From: BRH-c54 sp965284565
GTDB taxonomy: Bacteria > Bacteroidota > Bacteroidia > Flavobacteriales_E > Vicingaceae
NCBI GenBank assembly: GCA_965284565.1
Contig: OZ260100.1
Span: 3,224,001 to 3,288,000, forward strand
Direction: 5' to 3'
DNA: 64,000 bases
This document shows, in pieces, positions 8,465-17,544 of this stretch. The notes under the pieces are model-generated. The model saw only the letters and a program-made list of their open reading frames with translations, was not told the DNA's origin and ran no database searches. The stretch's first letter is position 1, and each line of letters opens with the position of its first letter. The translations under genes and the position numbers were made by a program.

Positions 8465-9664
8465 TTACTGCACTACTATTTTATCTGATAAAATGGTAGT
8501 AGGAAGTTCAATTCTGTAGATGTAAATTCCTTTACTTAAAAAAGATAAATCAATTTTGTTTTTTTGAAGTTGGTTATTACTATACACTACTCTACCTGAT
8601 AAATCTAGCACCTGAATCCTAACATTATCAGTGCTTACAGATAAATTCAAATAGTTTTCATAATAATATACCTCTCTCCCATTAGTTTCATTTTTAATGG
8701 CAATAATATCCGAATAACTATAGGTTCCATCAAAATCTGTTTGTTTTAACCTGTAATAATTTATTCCTTTATGAGGATATTCATCAACAAAACCATAATC
8801 TAATACACTATTACTATTTCCTGCTCCTTTAACTTTTCCGATAACTTGAAAAAACTGTGCATCCATACTCCTTTCTATTGTAAAAAAGTCGTTATTAATT
8901 TCTGATAATGTTACCCACTCTAGTAAATTAGCATTGTTAGTTAATTTATTTCCTATAAAAGATAGTAACTTAATAGGTGTTGGGATACTTGTGCTTAAAG
9001 TAATGTCATCTACAGCAAAAGAAGGATCGCTAGCAGAACCATTCCCATCATTTACCCACCTAAAACCTATCTTAACATTTGGATTATTATCAGCCGAAGC
9101 AGGCAACAATCCCGAAAAAGCAGTCCATAAACCTTGCCCTCCCCCACAAGTTGATGTTTTAGGCAATGCGTTTATATTGTTCCAAACAGCTCCATCAAAA
9201 TACCACAAAGTTGCATCATCATTCGTCCCTTCACCATTTTCAATGTAATTAAAATCTATGGTTATACCAGACTGACCCGTACAATTAATAATTGGAGATT
9301 CACACCTAATGTTAGTTACTTCATCAGGACCGGAATCATCATAAGCTGCTCCACAATCTCCTGAAGGACAAAAAATAAATGCTGCAGCAGAAGTTGAAAC
9401 GTTTCCAAGATGGAGAGATTGATCTGCACCACAACCGCCTCCACAAACACCCGATGCATTTCCATTTTCTTGACAAGAAACGTAGAACTTATTAGCATTA
9501 ACGCCATTTACACCAACATTGGTAGTTGTCCATGCAACAAAACTTGGATCGCAACCTGACCCAGCTACACAAACAGATCCATCAAAAGTTTCTGTATAAA
9601 ATATTTGAGCGTTTGCTATAGTTACAGAAAAAAGAAAAAATAATATCAGAACTATCTTCCTCAT
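8465..9664 (-). CDS. secreted protein with type A T9SS sorting domain
   Basis: 399-residue exported protein. A signal peptide (residues 1-19, ending IANAQ) is followed by a Cys- and Gly-rich domain (about 20-225) with FYTETFDGS and SFAVDDITLS strands, resembling jelly-roll carbohydrate-binding or MAM-like folds. From about residue 230 a T9SS-linked beta-sandwich (PIKLLSFIGNKL, LEWVTLSEINNDFFTIERS, NYYRLKQTDFDGTYSYSD) leads to the C-terminal sorting signal with VLDLSGRVVYS and LSKGIYIYRI ending SDKIVVQ. The C-terminal 170 residues closely match those of the next gene upstream, while the N-termini differ. Function of the cargo domain is unknown. Confidence 0.88.
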   Translation of the reverse strand: MRKIVLILFFLFSVTIANAQIFYTETFDGSVCVAGSGCDPSFVAWTTTNVGVNGVNANKFYVSCQENGNASGVCGGGCGADQSLHLGNVSTSAAAFIFCPSGDCGAAYDDSGPDEVTNIRCESPIINCTGQSGITIDFNYIENGEGTNDDATLWYFDGAVWNNINALPKTSTCGGGQGLWTAFSGLLPASADNNPNVKIGFRWVNDGNGSASDPSFAVDDITLSTSIPTPIKLLSFIGNKLTNNANLLEWVTLSEINNDFFTIERSMDAQFFQVIGKVKGAGNSNSVLDYGFVDEYPHKGINYYRLKQTDFDGTYSYSDIIAIKNETNGREVYYYENYLNLSVSTDNVRIQVLDLSGRVVYSNNQLQKNKIDLSFLSKGIYIYRIELPTTILSDKIVVQ

Positions 9665-9680
9665 AACTTAAAGTTTAACC

Positions 9681-9688
9681 CAAAGTTA
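9681..9688 (-). promoter_or_regulatory. -7 box for the 8465-9664 T9SS gene
   Basis: TAACTTTG on the minus strand, exact TAnnTTTG, 16 bases before the start codon. Confidence 0.45.
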
Positions 9689-9757
9689 TTCAATAAGTTA
9701 CTTGTTTCTATTTCTATTTTTTTGAATTATTTCAGTTCTAACCTTAAAAATAGTTAG

Positions 9758-10801
9758 TTACTGTACTATAATTTTGTCTGATAAGATAATATTGGAAAGT
9801 GTTATTCGGTAAATGTATATTCCTTTACTTAAAAAAGACAAATCGATGATATTTTCTTGAGATTCGTTGGAATATACTATTCGTCCTGTTAAATCTAATA
9901 GTTGTATAACGAAAGCTTCTTCTGACTGAATGTTAAGTTGATTATTGTAAACAAAAGTACGTAGTTGATTATCTTTCTTTCTTGAAATAGCAACCATATC
10001 AAAATATTCAGACTTGTCATCAAAATCGGTTTGTTTTAGTCTATAATAATAGGTGGGAATTTCCTCTTTAGGAAGAATATCTATAAAATTATAATTCATT
10101 ACAATAGAAGAATTCCCTGAGCCTGGTATAACGGCAATGGTTTCAAAATTGATAGCATCAGTACTTCTTTCCAAGGTGAAATAATCGTTATTTACCTCTG
10201 TTAACGTAGCCCATTTCAACACATTGGAAATATCATCATATATTTCACCTGAAAAATCTAATAGTTCTATGGGTAAAATCTGACTACAATTACAAGTGCC
10301 AACATCTTCAATAGTGTAAGTGATAATTTCATCACTTCTGTTAGCAGCTCCTTCAATAATAATAGTTGCCGGACCTGTAACAGTCATTTGATCGAATAAG
10401 CTTGCATTACTTCCTCCTATTTGCCACGGAGGTGTTCCTCCTGCTGCATTTCTAATCCTAAGTCTATCTCCACTTGTTGAACTCCCATCAGCACCAGAGG
10501 CTGTACATGGACTTGTTCTATTTTTCATTTCGGCAGTAATTCTTACATCACACCCTCCAGGAACTTCAAATGTTGTTGACATAGTTTGATGTCCTGCATC
10601 ACAATTCCCACTAGTTCCACTTCCACAATTTGGGCCGCCTAAAGGTGTTAAATCACAACCTCCAATACATCCACAACCTGACCCACTTACATAAATAGCT
10701 CCTGACGAACATACTTGTGCCGATAAATTTATAGTGAACAAAGTAAGCACTAAAGCTAAAGTGAAGTTTGATAAGTTGTATTTTAAGTTATAGAAAAACA
10801 T
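9758..10801 (-). CDS. secreted protein with type A T9SS sorting domain
   Basis: 347-residue exported protein, paralogous at its C-terminus to the neighbouring T9SS gene. The signal peptide ends near LSAQ (about residue 28). The N-terminal domain is rich in Cys and Gly (CSSGAIYVSGSGCGCIGGCD) and includes FEVPGGCDVRITAEMKNR. The C-terminal half repeats the LPIELLDFSG, ATLTEVNNDYFTLERS and YYYRLKQTDFDDKSEYFD strands and the sorting signal LLDLTGRIVYS ... LSKGIYIYRI ... SDKIIVQ. It would be exported by Sec, moved through the T9SS and anchored or released at the surface. The cargo domain has no recognisable catalytic motif. Confidence 0.86.
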   Translation of the reverse strand: MFFYNLKYNLSNFTLALVLTLFTINLSAQVCSSGAIYVSGSGCGCIGGCDLTPLGGPNCGSGTSGNCDAGHQTMSTTFEVPGGCDVRITAEMKNRTSPCTASGADGSSTSGDRLRIRNAAGGTPPWQIGGSNASLFDQMTVTGPATIIIEGAANRSDEIITYTIEDVGTCNCSQILPIELLDFSGEIYDDISNVLKWATLTEVNNDYFTLERSTDAINFETIAVIPGSGNSSIVMNYNFIDILPKEEIPTYYYRLKQTDFDDKSEYFDMVAISRKKDNQLRTFVYNNQLNIQSEEAFVIQLLDLTGRIVYSNESQENIIDLSFLSKGIYIYRITLSNIILSDKIIVQ

Positions 10802-10863
10802 TTTACAATTCTGTTATTCTTGTTATATGCTAAAACGTTAAAAATCACTCAAGTGTTTCTTTC

Positions 10864-12768
10864 TTATCTAAGCAATGTAACCGAGCCTTTAATAAACTCT
10901 CTTTTTCCTCCTAAAAAAGTAACATCAATCAAGTAAAAATAAGTACCTGTTGGCACAACACTTCCTTGATAAGTCCCATCCCAACCTTCTTCTATTTCAT
11001 TCCATGAAAACAACTGCTCTCCCCATCTGTTAAAGATAGTTGCTTCAAAAAAATCAAATTCACTGCCTTTTATCATAAAAACATCATTATTATTATCATT
11101 ATTAGGCGTAAAAGTATTTGGAACAAAAATAGTTGGTACTAAACATTCATCTCTGGTAATTTCTATTTGACCTTCAGATATGCAACCATTATCCATTGAT
11201 GTAACGGTATAAATTCCTTCGGTAAAAACAATTATAGAGTCAACTCCTGTTTCTCCAGAACTCCAAACTAAATTAGCTCCTCCAACGGCATTTATAATAA
11301 AACCTGTTAGTAATTCATCTCTGCAAATGGTAATGTTATTTTGCACTATATTTACTTGGCTTGTAGCAATAATAGTTAAGTTTGTTTCAACAATACTATC
11401 ACATCCTAAGGAAGTGCTAAGTACATCTGTATAAACGCCAGTTGAGGCATAAACATTTCCTCCAACAGTTATGCTAAATCCGGGACATTCAGTATAACTC
11501 TGAGTAGTAAACTTTGTTGGATTAATGCTTAAAGTTGTTGTAATAACACTATCGCAACCTACACTACTTCCACCAACAAGTGTGTCTATATAATTTCCTG
11601 CTGTAGTTTGAAAAGCTCCTCCAACAAAAATACTATCTCCTTGACAAATAGCTACGCTTGTTGAACCTGTAGTAAAATTATTTACCGCAAGATTAGTGGT
11701 AATTATACTGTCACAACCTGATGCTGCACCACCAATAAGTGTGTCAATGTATGTTCCTTGTATATTTACCTGACTTCCTCCAGGCAAGGTGTAAGTTTGT
11801 CCTTGACAAATACTTGCATTTTGAGTAGCAGTAGCTGGTGGATTAATCGTAATTAAAATACTATCCGTAATAGTACCACAAGCTGCAGAACCTTCTACAT
11901 AAATGTAAAAATTTGTTGTATCATTTAGAGATGATGTATAGGTAGTTGAGTTACTTGTTGTTGAGCTAAAAGATCCATTACCGCCAGTCCAAAATAAGTT
12001 TTGTAAAGAACTACTTGCTGAAACTGTTAATTGAACATTATCTCCCGGACAAATTGTAGTTGGGGACAATGCTGTTATACTAATATTAGCAGGAACAAAA
12101 GGGGCTTGACAAGCAAAGTTATCATACGTTGCATTACCTTGCCAATCGAAATTAGCTAATGCTCCATCTCTTATTGCTGATGCCCCACCAATAGTTCCAT
12201 TTTGATTTACCAATAATGTTCTATCATAGGTTACTATATCCGAACAACCACTTGGAGATGAAAACGAAATAGATAAAGTTCTCATTCCTGGAGAAGTACT
12301 CCAATTAGCAAAATGTCCTGCAGTATTTCCTGCGCACTGAAAAATAACGTACATGGTATCCGCTAAGTTGGCAAAAGAATTGGCATTTACATCAATAGCA
12401 GTACTTGTTACAAGCAATACTCTTGCTCCTGCTGGCAAAACCCCATTGGTTGGTTCTAGTAATAATCCACAACCCTGTACAGTAGCATTTAATGCACTAA
12501 CAGCGTTTGCCGTAGTTGTATTCTTGCAAGTATTTAACCAAGGATTAGAGGAATTTGCCCAACTAACATTCATATTAGCAACATTTAGTGGAGTATTTCC
12601 TACAACAAAACGAACCATTTCATTTTCTCCTTCTGGAGAGCCACAAGCATCTACAAGGATACTTTCTATTTCAAAACAGGTGGTTGGAATTTGTGCTTTA
12701 ACATGTAAAGCCAGAAGAATTATTGTTATTAAAAATAAAGTTTTTAATCCATTAACTTTAAAAATCAT
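10864..12768 (-). CDS. large secreted protein with gliding-motility-type (type B T9SS) C-terminal domain
   Basis: 634 residues. The signal peptide (about 1-25, ending HVKAQ) precedes a 200-residue N-terminal domain starting CFEIESILVDACGSPEGENEMVRF, seen in Bacteroidota surface proteins and resembling lamin-tail-like domains. An Ig/PKD-like domain (about 230-310, ICPGDNVQLTVSAS) follows, then three tandem repeats of about 50 residues with the pattern ICQG-x-GG-x-GTYIDTL-x-GCDSIITT. The last 90 residues are the CHU_C-type domain: VPNTFTPNNDNNNDVF, IFNRWGEQLFSW, WDGTYQGSVVPTGTYFYLI, ending GSVTLLR. Type B signals of this kind direct T9SS export. Likely a surface adhesin-like protein. Confidence 0.9.
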   Translation of the reverse strand: MIFKVNGLKTLFLITIILLALHVKAQIPTTCFEIESILVDACGSPEGENEMVRFVVGNTPLNVANMNVSWANSSNPWLNTCKNTTTANAVSALNATVQGCGLLLEPTNGVLPAGARVLLVTSTAIDVNANSFANLADTMYVIFQCAGNTAGHFANWSTSPGMRTLSISFSSPSGCSDIVTYDRTLLVNQNGTIGGASAIRDGALANFDWQGNATYDNFACQAPFVPANISITALSPTTICPGDNVQLTVSASSSLQNLFWTGGNGSFSSTTSNSTTYTSSLNDTTNFYIYVEGSAACGTITDSILITINPPATATQNASICQGQTYTLPGGSQVNIQGTYIDTLIGGAASGCDSIITTNLAVNNFTTGSTSVAICQGDSIFVGGAFQTTAGNYIDTLVGGSSVGCDSVITTTLSINPTKFTTQSYTECPGFSITVGGNVYASTGVYTDVLSTSLGCDSIVETNLTIIATSQVNIVQNNITICRDELLTGFIINAVGGANLVWSSGETGVDSIIVFTEGIYTVTSMDNGCISEGQIEITRDECLVPTIFVPNTFTPNNDNNNDVFMIKGSEFDFFEATIFNRWGEQLFSWNEIEEGWDGTYQGSVVPTGTYFYLIDVTFLGGKREFIKGSVTLLR

Positions 12769-12836
12769 TACTCATAAGGGTTGAATTTAAAATGGTTTAG
12801 GAAAATCCATGTAGGTAATCACTTTAAATTTCTATG

Positions 12837-12844
12837 CAAAAATA
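12837..12844 (-). promoter_or_regulatory. -7 box for the type B T9SS gene
   Basis: TATTTTTG on the minus strand, exact TAnnTTTG, 68 bases before the start. This implies a leader of about 60 bases. The remainder of 12769-12952 is featureless AT-rich DNA. Confidence 0.4.
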
Positions 12845-12952
12845 AATCTAATCTTTTGATTAAATTCAGTTTAAAAGTTATGAAAATGTTAATCTTTCAA
12901 CAGTTATTTAACAAATGATGAAGTTCAAAGTTTGAGTTTTGAGATTTAACTT

Positions 12953-13627
12953 TCAACCTTTCAAACTATTTACAACAATAACAATTTCTCCTTTTAGGGT
13001 ATTTTCTGTGAAATACTGAATCAACTCATTGGCAGTTCCTCTTACTGTTTCTTCATGAATTTTAGTTAACTCTCTGGAAACAGAAATTCTTCTATCTTCT
13101 CCAAAAAACTCATTAAATTGGGTAAGTGTTTTTATTAAACGATGAGGTGATTCATAAAAAACTATGGTTCTAGTTTCTTCTTGCAAGAACTTTAATCGGG
13201 TTTGTCGGCCTTTTTTATGAGGCAAAAAGCCTTCAAAAACAAACTTATCACATGGAAATCCTGAATTTACTAATGCAGGAACAAAAGCGGTAGCTCCAGG
13301 TAAACATTCTACTTCAATATCGTTTTCAACACAAGCTCTCACTAATAAAAACCCAGGGTCGGAAATAGCAGGCGTACCAGCATCGCTAACTAAAGCAATA
13401 ATTCTACCTGATTTTAGCTTATCAATTACTTTATCTAAATTTTTGTGTTCATTATGTTGATGAAAAGCAATCAGTTGCTGATTAATATCGTAATGTTTTA
13501 ACAATTTAGAAGAAGTTCTAGTATCTTCAGCTAAGATTAAATCAACAGCTTTTAGTACTTCTATGGCTCTAAAAGTAATGTCTTTTAGATTTCCTATAGG
13601 CGTTGGTATAAGGTAAAGTTTTGACAT
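12953..13627 (-). CDS. rsmI: 16S rRNA (cytidine(1402)-2'-O)-methyltransferase
   Basis: 224-residue tetrapyrrole-methylase-fold enzyme that 2'-O-methylates C1402 of 16S rRNA using S-adenosylmethionine. Family motifs are LYLIPTPIGNLKDITFRA at the N-terminus, AEDTRTSSKLLKHY, LVSDAGTPAISDPG (cofactor loop), CLPGATAFVPALVNSGFP and FEGFLPHKKGRQTRL. It is a little shorter than the roughly 280-residue E. coli protein because the C-terminal extension is missing, as is common in Bacteroidota. It is monocistronic; the bidirectional hairpin upstream insulates it from the PIDGG gene. Confidence 0.96.
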   Translation of the reverse strand: MSKLYLIPTPIGNLKDITFRAIEVLKAVDLILAEDTRTSSKLLKHYDINQQLIAFHQHNEHKNLDKVIDKLKSGRIIALVSDAGTPAISDPGFLLVRACVENDIEVECLPGATAFVPALVNSGFPCDKFVFEGFLPHKKGRQTRLKFLQEETRTIVFYESPHRLIKTLTQFNEFFGEDRRISVSRELTKIHEETVRGTANELIQYFTENTLKGEIVIVVNSLKG

Positions 13628-13711
13628 CTGAAAATAAAAAAGCTAAATTACGGAGATTATAATTATTTAGCCAATAAGCGTTGAAGAAGATTTTAAGAAA
13701 CAATTAAAAAC

Positions 13712-13740
13712 AAAAAAGCTGAGGATTACTCAGCTTTTTT
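13712..13740. terminator. terminator overlapping the 3' end of the PIDGG gene
   Basis: AAAAAAGCTGAG, loop GATTA, CTCAGCTTTTTT is a perfect 12-base stem with T-runs on both strands. The last codons of the PIDGG protein (KKAE and stop) form one arm of it. Confidence 0.85.
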
Positions 13741-13950
13741 AGATATATCATAAATTTTCTTTCCTCCGTATATTGCTCCTAAAGCTAACAGATAAGAGAT
13801 ACCACCATCTATTGGCACACAAGGTGGTGGCCAACATGATGGACCACCTCCACCTCCAGGAGGGCCTGGAGGACCTGCTGCAAAAACATCTATTCCGCTA
13901 AGAGCTAAAAATAAAATAATTGTAATTAAAACTAACTTAGTTATTCTCAT
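13726..13950 (-). CDS. miniature exported protein with PIDGG C-terminal sorting signal (PID-CTERM type)
   Basis: 74 residues. MRITKLVLITIILFLALSG is a signal peptide with likely cleavage near DVFAA. A Pro/Gly-rich stretch with two Cys follows (GPPGPPGGGGG, PSCWPPPC), then PIDGG, a short hydrophobic run (ISYLLALGAIYGG) and a basic tail (KKIYDISKKAE). This is the tripartite plan of exosortase signals (short motif, hydrophobic helix, basic cluster), with PID in place of PEP. I recall a Bacteroidota family called PID-CTERM with this pattern but could not check it. The ATG at 13950 is preferred over 13983 because the promoter's -7 box lies between them. An exosortase is present at 29411. The mature chain would be only about 25 residues. 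Confidence 0.82.
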   Translation of the reverse strand: MRITKLVLITIILFLALSGIDVFAAGPPGPPGGGGGPSCWPPPCVPIDGGISYLLALGAIYGGKKIYDISKKAE

Positions 13951-13971
13951 TAGGTTATTTTCTAATAGGGG

Positions 13972-14001
13972 CAAATTTACCATTTAATTTAATATCTGCA
14001 A
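13972..14001 (-). promoter_or_regulatory. full promoter of the PIDGG gene
   Basis: On the minus strand TTG (14001-13999), 19 bases, TAAATTTG (13979-13972) matches the Bacteroidota -33/-7 consensus including spacing. Transcription would start near 13965, so the ATG at 13950 is the usable start. Confidence 0.6.
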
Positions 14002-14033
14002 CAAAAACGTTTCAAAGTATTAAATGGTTGGTT

Positions 14034-17024
14034 TTAGTAAGTTAATTTTTGAACTATTTCACCTTTACTTGAACTAACCTTAATAATAACCAAACCTTTA
14101 TCAATTGATGAGTTTTGTAATTCAAATCTATTGGTGTTACTTACCATTTGATCTTCAATTATTTTCTGACCTAAGGCATTATAAACAGATACAATATAAT
14201 TTTGTTCTATATCATCAAACTCTACTACTGTAACTTCATTGGCTTTGTAAATAGCTATTTGCTGTTCGATTCCATTAACAGTATTATTAACTTGATTTGA
14301 TAACCTTAATGAAAAACGTTCTCCTGTTCCAAATTCATCTATTATTACTTCTACTTCTTTAATTGAAGTTAAATCATATACTTTACCTGTTTTAGTATCG
14401 GTTAACTCCATTACTTTATACTCATGAGCAAACTCTTCAAAATTAATAGCTTCAATAATATAATCTCCAGAAACCCCAACCTCAACAGCTATAGGCAACA
14501 CTACTTCATCATTATAATTGAATGAATTAATAACTAATTTTTTATTGTTGTTAGCACTATAACTTGTAATGCTTGGAGCTTCTAACACTCTACTTGGTAA
14601 AAACGAACCATCATGATAGTCAAAATCTAAAGTAGCTAAATTATTTAATCTTAATTTTAAAACATGGTTGTATGGAGATTTTGCACTCTTCACTTTTAAC
14701 TGTGCTTCAGTAAACTCAAAAGGTTCTTCTGTCAACTCTCCATTAGTTCTGTAAAATGTACTTGAGCCACTACCATGTTTTGATGACTCTGCGAAAGTTA
14801 ACGTACCAGCACCAACACTTTCTACCCAAAAACCTTGGTTTGGAGGTATATAACCTGTGGTTGATGCATCATAAGTACCATTATTGGTATTCCAAATGTA
14901 GAAAGTACCATTTAAAGTAGGTTTTGATAAGTTTGCCCAATTAATCCATGATTGATAAGGGTTCCCTACTAAGTTCCAAGAGTTAGCAACTGGCACAGCA
15001 ATATTGCCAAAGTTAGGTGTTCCTCTGGTATTAAAAGTTTTTGCTTCCCAAACAGAATTAGAATCTTCTAACCATAATTCATAACCTCTACCAGCAGATA
15101 AAGCATGGTTGGTATCTGTTACTGCAACAAAACTTTGTGTGTTCTCATCATAAAAATATACTGATTGAAACTGATTTGAATTTCCATCTACACCACCTAC
15201 TCCAGACATGTATATTTCTGTTACAGTACCTGAAGGGTCTGAATCCCATTCTCCTAAAGTAGCATTAGAAACTGGTGAACTTAAATCTCCCCAACCAGCA
15301 TTTCTTTGAGATATATGACGTTGAACAATAAATCCACCAGAAAAGCCTCCTCCTGTATTTAAGAATATTGCAGTACTAGTTGCATCAGATTTAAATGTAA
15401 AAGTTCCTCCTATATTATTTAAAGGTCCATTAGGCACTTGAATAACATTGTTTACTCTAAAACTACCAGCTTGAACATTTACTCCATTAGAATTATTAAT
15501 AATTAATGTAGTGAATTGTACAATAGATGCAGCATTATTTTGCATATTTTGAGCTACCGTACCATTAAATTTAACCGTTTTCGATACAAAACTTCCAGAA
15601 GCACTTACAATCAAATTTCCTTTTATATTAAAATCTCCAGTTTGTTGTGTGTTTAAAGTACCATCTATTGTAATGGTATTTACATTAGTGGTAGTAGTTG
15701 CTGAAACGGTATGACCTAACGAAATGGTAACGTCATCAGCAGCTCCTGGAATACACCCACAATTCCAAGTGCTTGTACTATTCCAAGACCCTGTGGTTAC
15801 AGAAACTATTGCTGAACTAGCTCCAGATGCTAAGGTATAATAATCTCCATCTGAAAATGAAACACCTGCAAAAGTTACTATGCCACCCACATCACTAAAA
15901 GGACCATAGGTTACTACACCTCCATCTCCAAAAACACCATTGTTCGATTCTACTAATAAATAATACCCTCCAGAACCCGGTAAGTTTAACCCGGATACAT
16001 CATAAGCCACATCTATAGTATTAGTGGTACCTGTTACATCTACTCTCCATGTTCTGGTTAAACGAGCTCCTCCTGCAATACTTGCTGGAATATCGTTAGT
16101 TACACCAGACAACCCAACATTATCATGACCTGAAATAATATAGTCTCCATTATTTAGGGAAGCAGATGATAATTGAACTATCCCTCTACCTTGAGCTGCT
16201 AGATTATTGCCATCAGCTTCTTGCCCAATACCTATTACGCCAAAGCGATGGGTTAACCCACCATCATAAGCATACATATCATTAGCAATGGTTATGTTAA
16301 ATTTAGAGGATAAATAATTATCTACTATGTTACGTTGTGCTGAATTTAATGCCGTATTGTATAAAATTACTTCCCCCATGTCGCCATCGAAACCTGCTGT
16401 ATTAACTGATGATGCTCCAACAGTGTTCGTCAAGTTACCCGTAGGAACACCATTAGCACCTACTGTTGAACCTACCGAAGTGCCATTTTTATAACTATCA
16501 AAAGTTTGAACACTACCATCCCACACAGAAGATGTTATTTGAAAAGCTGAAGAATTTGTTGTTGTATTCTCTACAACAGCACTTGAAGCATCTCGAACAT
16601 AATACCTTATATCTCCATACCTACGATATGTTCCATAAAAATTTCCTTGATCAAACTCTCCAGCATATAGTACACCAACATGACTAGGTCTAAACCCATT
16701 ATACACCACATATTGTGTATTTTCAGTAGCATTTAAGGCAGCTATTCCACCTCTTCTTAGCCAATCTGCACCATCAAAACGAAGTCCATTAAACCCATAA
16801 TACGTTACAACTCTTGGTTGATTAGTGGAAGTTCCTTGCGTAAAATCATTTCCATTTCCTGATTGATCAGGCCAAGTAGCAATATTAGGATGAGTTCCTG
16901 TTGTTACCATATTTCCATCTAACCAAACCACATTGTTAGAGGAGTTGCCTACACCGCCCGGTCCGATTTGTGCCATTAATGAAAGAGAACTAGTAAGGAG
17001 TAAAACAGTAAATAGATTTTTCAT
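14034..17024 (-). CDS. large secreted surface protein, probable type A T9SS cargo
   Basis: 996 residues. The signal peptide (1-18, ending SLMAQ) precedes a LamG/concanavalin-like lectin domain (about 25-245: VWLDGNMVTTGTHPNIATWPDQSGNGNDF and GDMGEVILYNTALNSAQRNIVDNYLSSKF, cited here as two separate landmarks by their ends VWLDG and YLSSKF). A DYIISGHDN beta-domain follows (about 245-400), then G8-like or parallel-strand repeats (about 405-560) and a SPVSN-type segment common in Bacteroidota surface proteins (about 580-760). The C-terminus has YIVSVYNALGQKII and LDKGLVIIKVSS-like strands ending KLTY, as in T9SS type A signals, though it is divergent. Likely adhesin or matrix protein; no catalytic motif seen. 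Confidence 0.82.
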   Translation of the reverse strand: MKNLFTVLLLTSSLSLMAQIGPGGVGNSSNNVVWLDGNMVTTGTHPNIATWPDQSGNGNDFTQGTSTNQPRVVTYYGFNGLRFDGADWLRRGGIAALNATENTQYVVYNGFRPSHVGVLYAGEFDQGNFYGTYRRYGDIRYYVRDASSAVVENTTTNSSAFQITSSVWDGSVQTFDSYKNGTSVGSTVGANGVPTGNLTNTVGASSVNTAGFDGDMGEVILYNTALNSAQRNIVDNYLSSKFNITIANDMYAYDGGLTHRFGVIGIGQEADGNNLAAQGRGIVQLSSASLNNGDYIISGHDNVGLSGVTNDIPASIAGGARLTRTWRVDVTGTTNTIDVAYDVSGLNLPGSGGYYLLVESNNGVFGDGGVVTYGPFSDVGGIVTFAGVSFSDGDYYTLASGASSAIVSVTTGSWNSTSTWNCGCIPGAADDVTISLGHTVSATTTTNVNTITIDGTLNTQQTGDFNIKGNLIVSASGSFVSKTVKFNGTVAQNMQNNAASIVQFTTLIINNSNGVNVQAGSFRVNNVIQVPNGPLNNIGGTFTFKSDATSTAIFLNTGGGFSGGFIVQRHISQRNAGWGDLSSPVSNATLGEWDSDPSGTVTEIYMSGVGGVDGNSNQFQSVYFYDENTQSFVAVTDTNHALSAGRGYELWLEDSNSVWEAKTFNTRGTPNFGNIAVPVANSWNLVGNPYQSWINWANLSKPTLNGTFYIWNTNNGTYDASTTGYIPPNQGFWVESVGAGTLTFAESSKHGSGSSTFYRTNGELTEEPFEFTEAQLKVKSAKSPYNHVLKLRLNNLATLDFDYHDGSFLPSRVLEAPSITSYSANNNKKLVINSFNYNDEVVLPIAVEVGVSGDYIIEAINFEEFAHEYKVMELTDTKTGKVYDLTSIKEVEVIIDEFGTGERFSLRLSNQVNNTVNGIEQQIAIYKANEVTVVEFDDIEQNYIVSVYNALGQKIIEDQMVSNTNRFELQNSSIDKGLVIIKVSSSKGEIVQKLTY

Positions 17025-17059
17025 GTATTTATGGTTTAATGGTTATGTGAGATATAACG

Positions 17060-17067
17060 CAAATCTA
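17060..17067 (-). promoter_or_regulatory. -7 box for the 996-residue surface protein
   Basis: TAGATTTG on the minus strand, exact TAnnTTTG, 35 bases before the start codon. Confidence 0.45.
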
Positions 17068-17278
17068 ATCTAAAAGGTTGTAAGTTTAAATTCTTTTTGT
17101 TAGTTTTTTTGAAATTTACGTATTGTTACGGATAAGTACTGGTAAAAATACTTAGAGAAGAAGTTCCATACTTTTTGTTAAGTGCGTTATTGCAAAGCCA
17201 ATCCTGACTGTTATTACAAAGTCTTTCCTGACCATCATCCTATATTTGGATGGGGATTAGCATGTGTTAGAAAAAAAT

Positions 17279-17455
17279 GTCATGTCGAACAAAATTTTAC
17301 AAGTTGAGGAACAAAGCTTAGTAAAATGAAGCTAGAGACATCTTCTTGCTTAATAGTTTACTTTATTAATATTAGGTAATAAGTAAGAAGATATCTCAAC
17401 TGTGTTTTTCTGTACTGATATACCATCAGCACGAAAAACTTTGTTCGATATGACA
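17279..17455. repeat. palindromic intergenic repeat, family A copy 2
   Basis: A 177-base element bounded by TGTCATGTCGAACAAA (17279-17294) and its near-perfect inverse TTTGTTCGATATGACA (17440-17455, one mismatch in 16). Internal words match the element at 4558-4776 read on the other strand. It lies in the 520-base gap 17025-17544 at the 3' end of the polysaccharide operon. The flanking part 17068-17278 holds nothing I recognise. Confidence 0.8.
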
Positions 17456-17479
17456 AAAAGTAGTAATAAGAAATTTTGC

Positions 17480-17524
17480 AACCATAGTATGAACCATAGT
17501 ATGAACCATAGTATGAACCATAGT
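17480..17524. repeat. 12-base tandem repeat, 3.8 copies
   Basis: AACCATAGTATG is repeated exactly three times and then partly (AACCATAGT). It sits about 20 bases beyond the stop codon of the last gene of the minus-strand polysaccharide operon. Confidence 0.85.
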
Positions 17525-17544
17525 GGAAGTCAATAACAGTAAAA

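Noticed and set aside
8934..9248. 104-codon frame antisense to a T9SS gene
   Set aside because: Shadow of a well-supported gene; no promoter or motif.
12353..12784. 143-codon frame antisense to the type B T9SS gene
   Set aside because: The opposite strand has a convincing signal peptide, repeats and CHU_C domain; the antisense frame has no motif.
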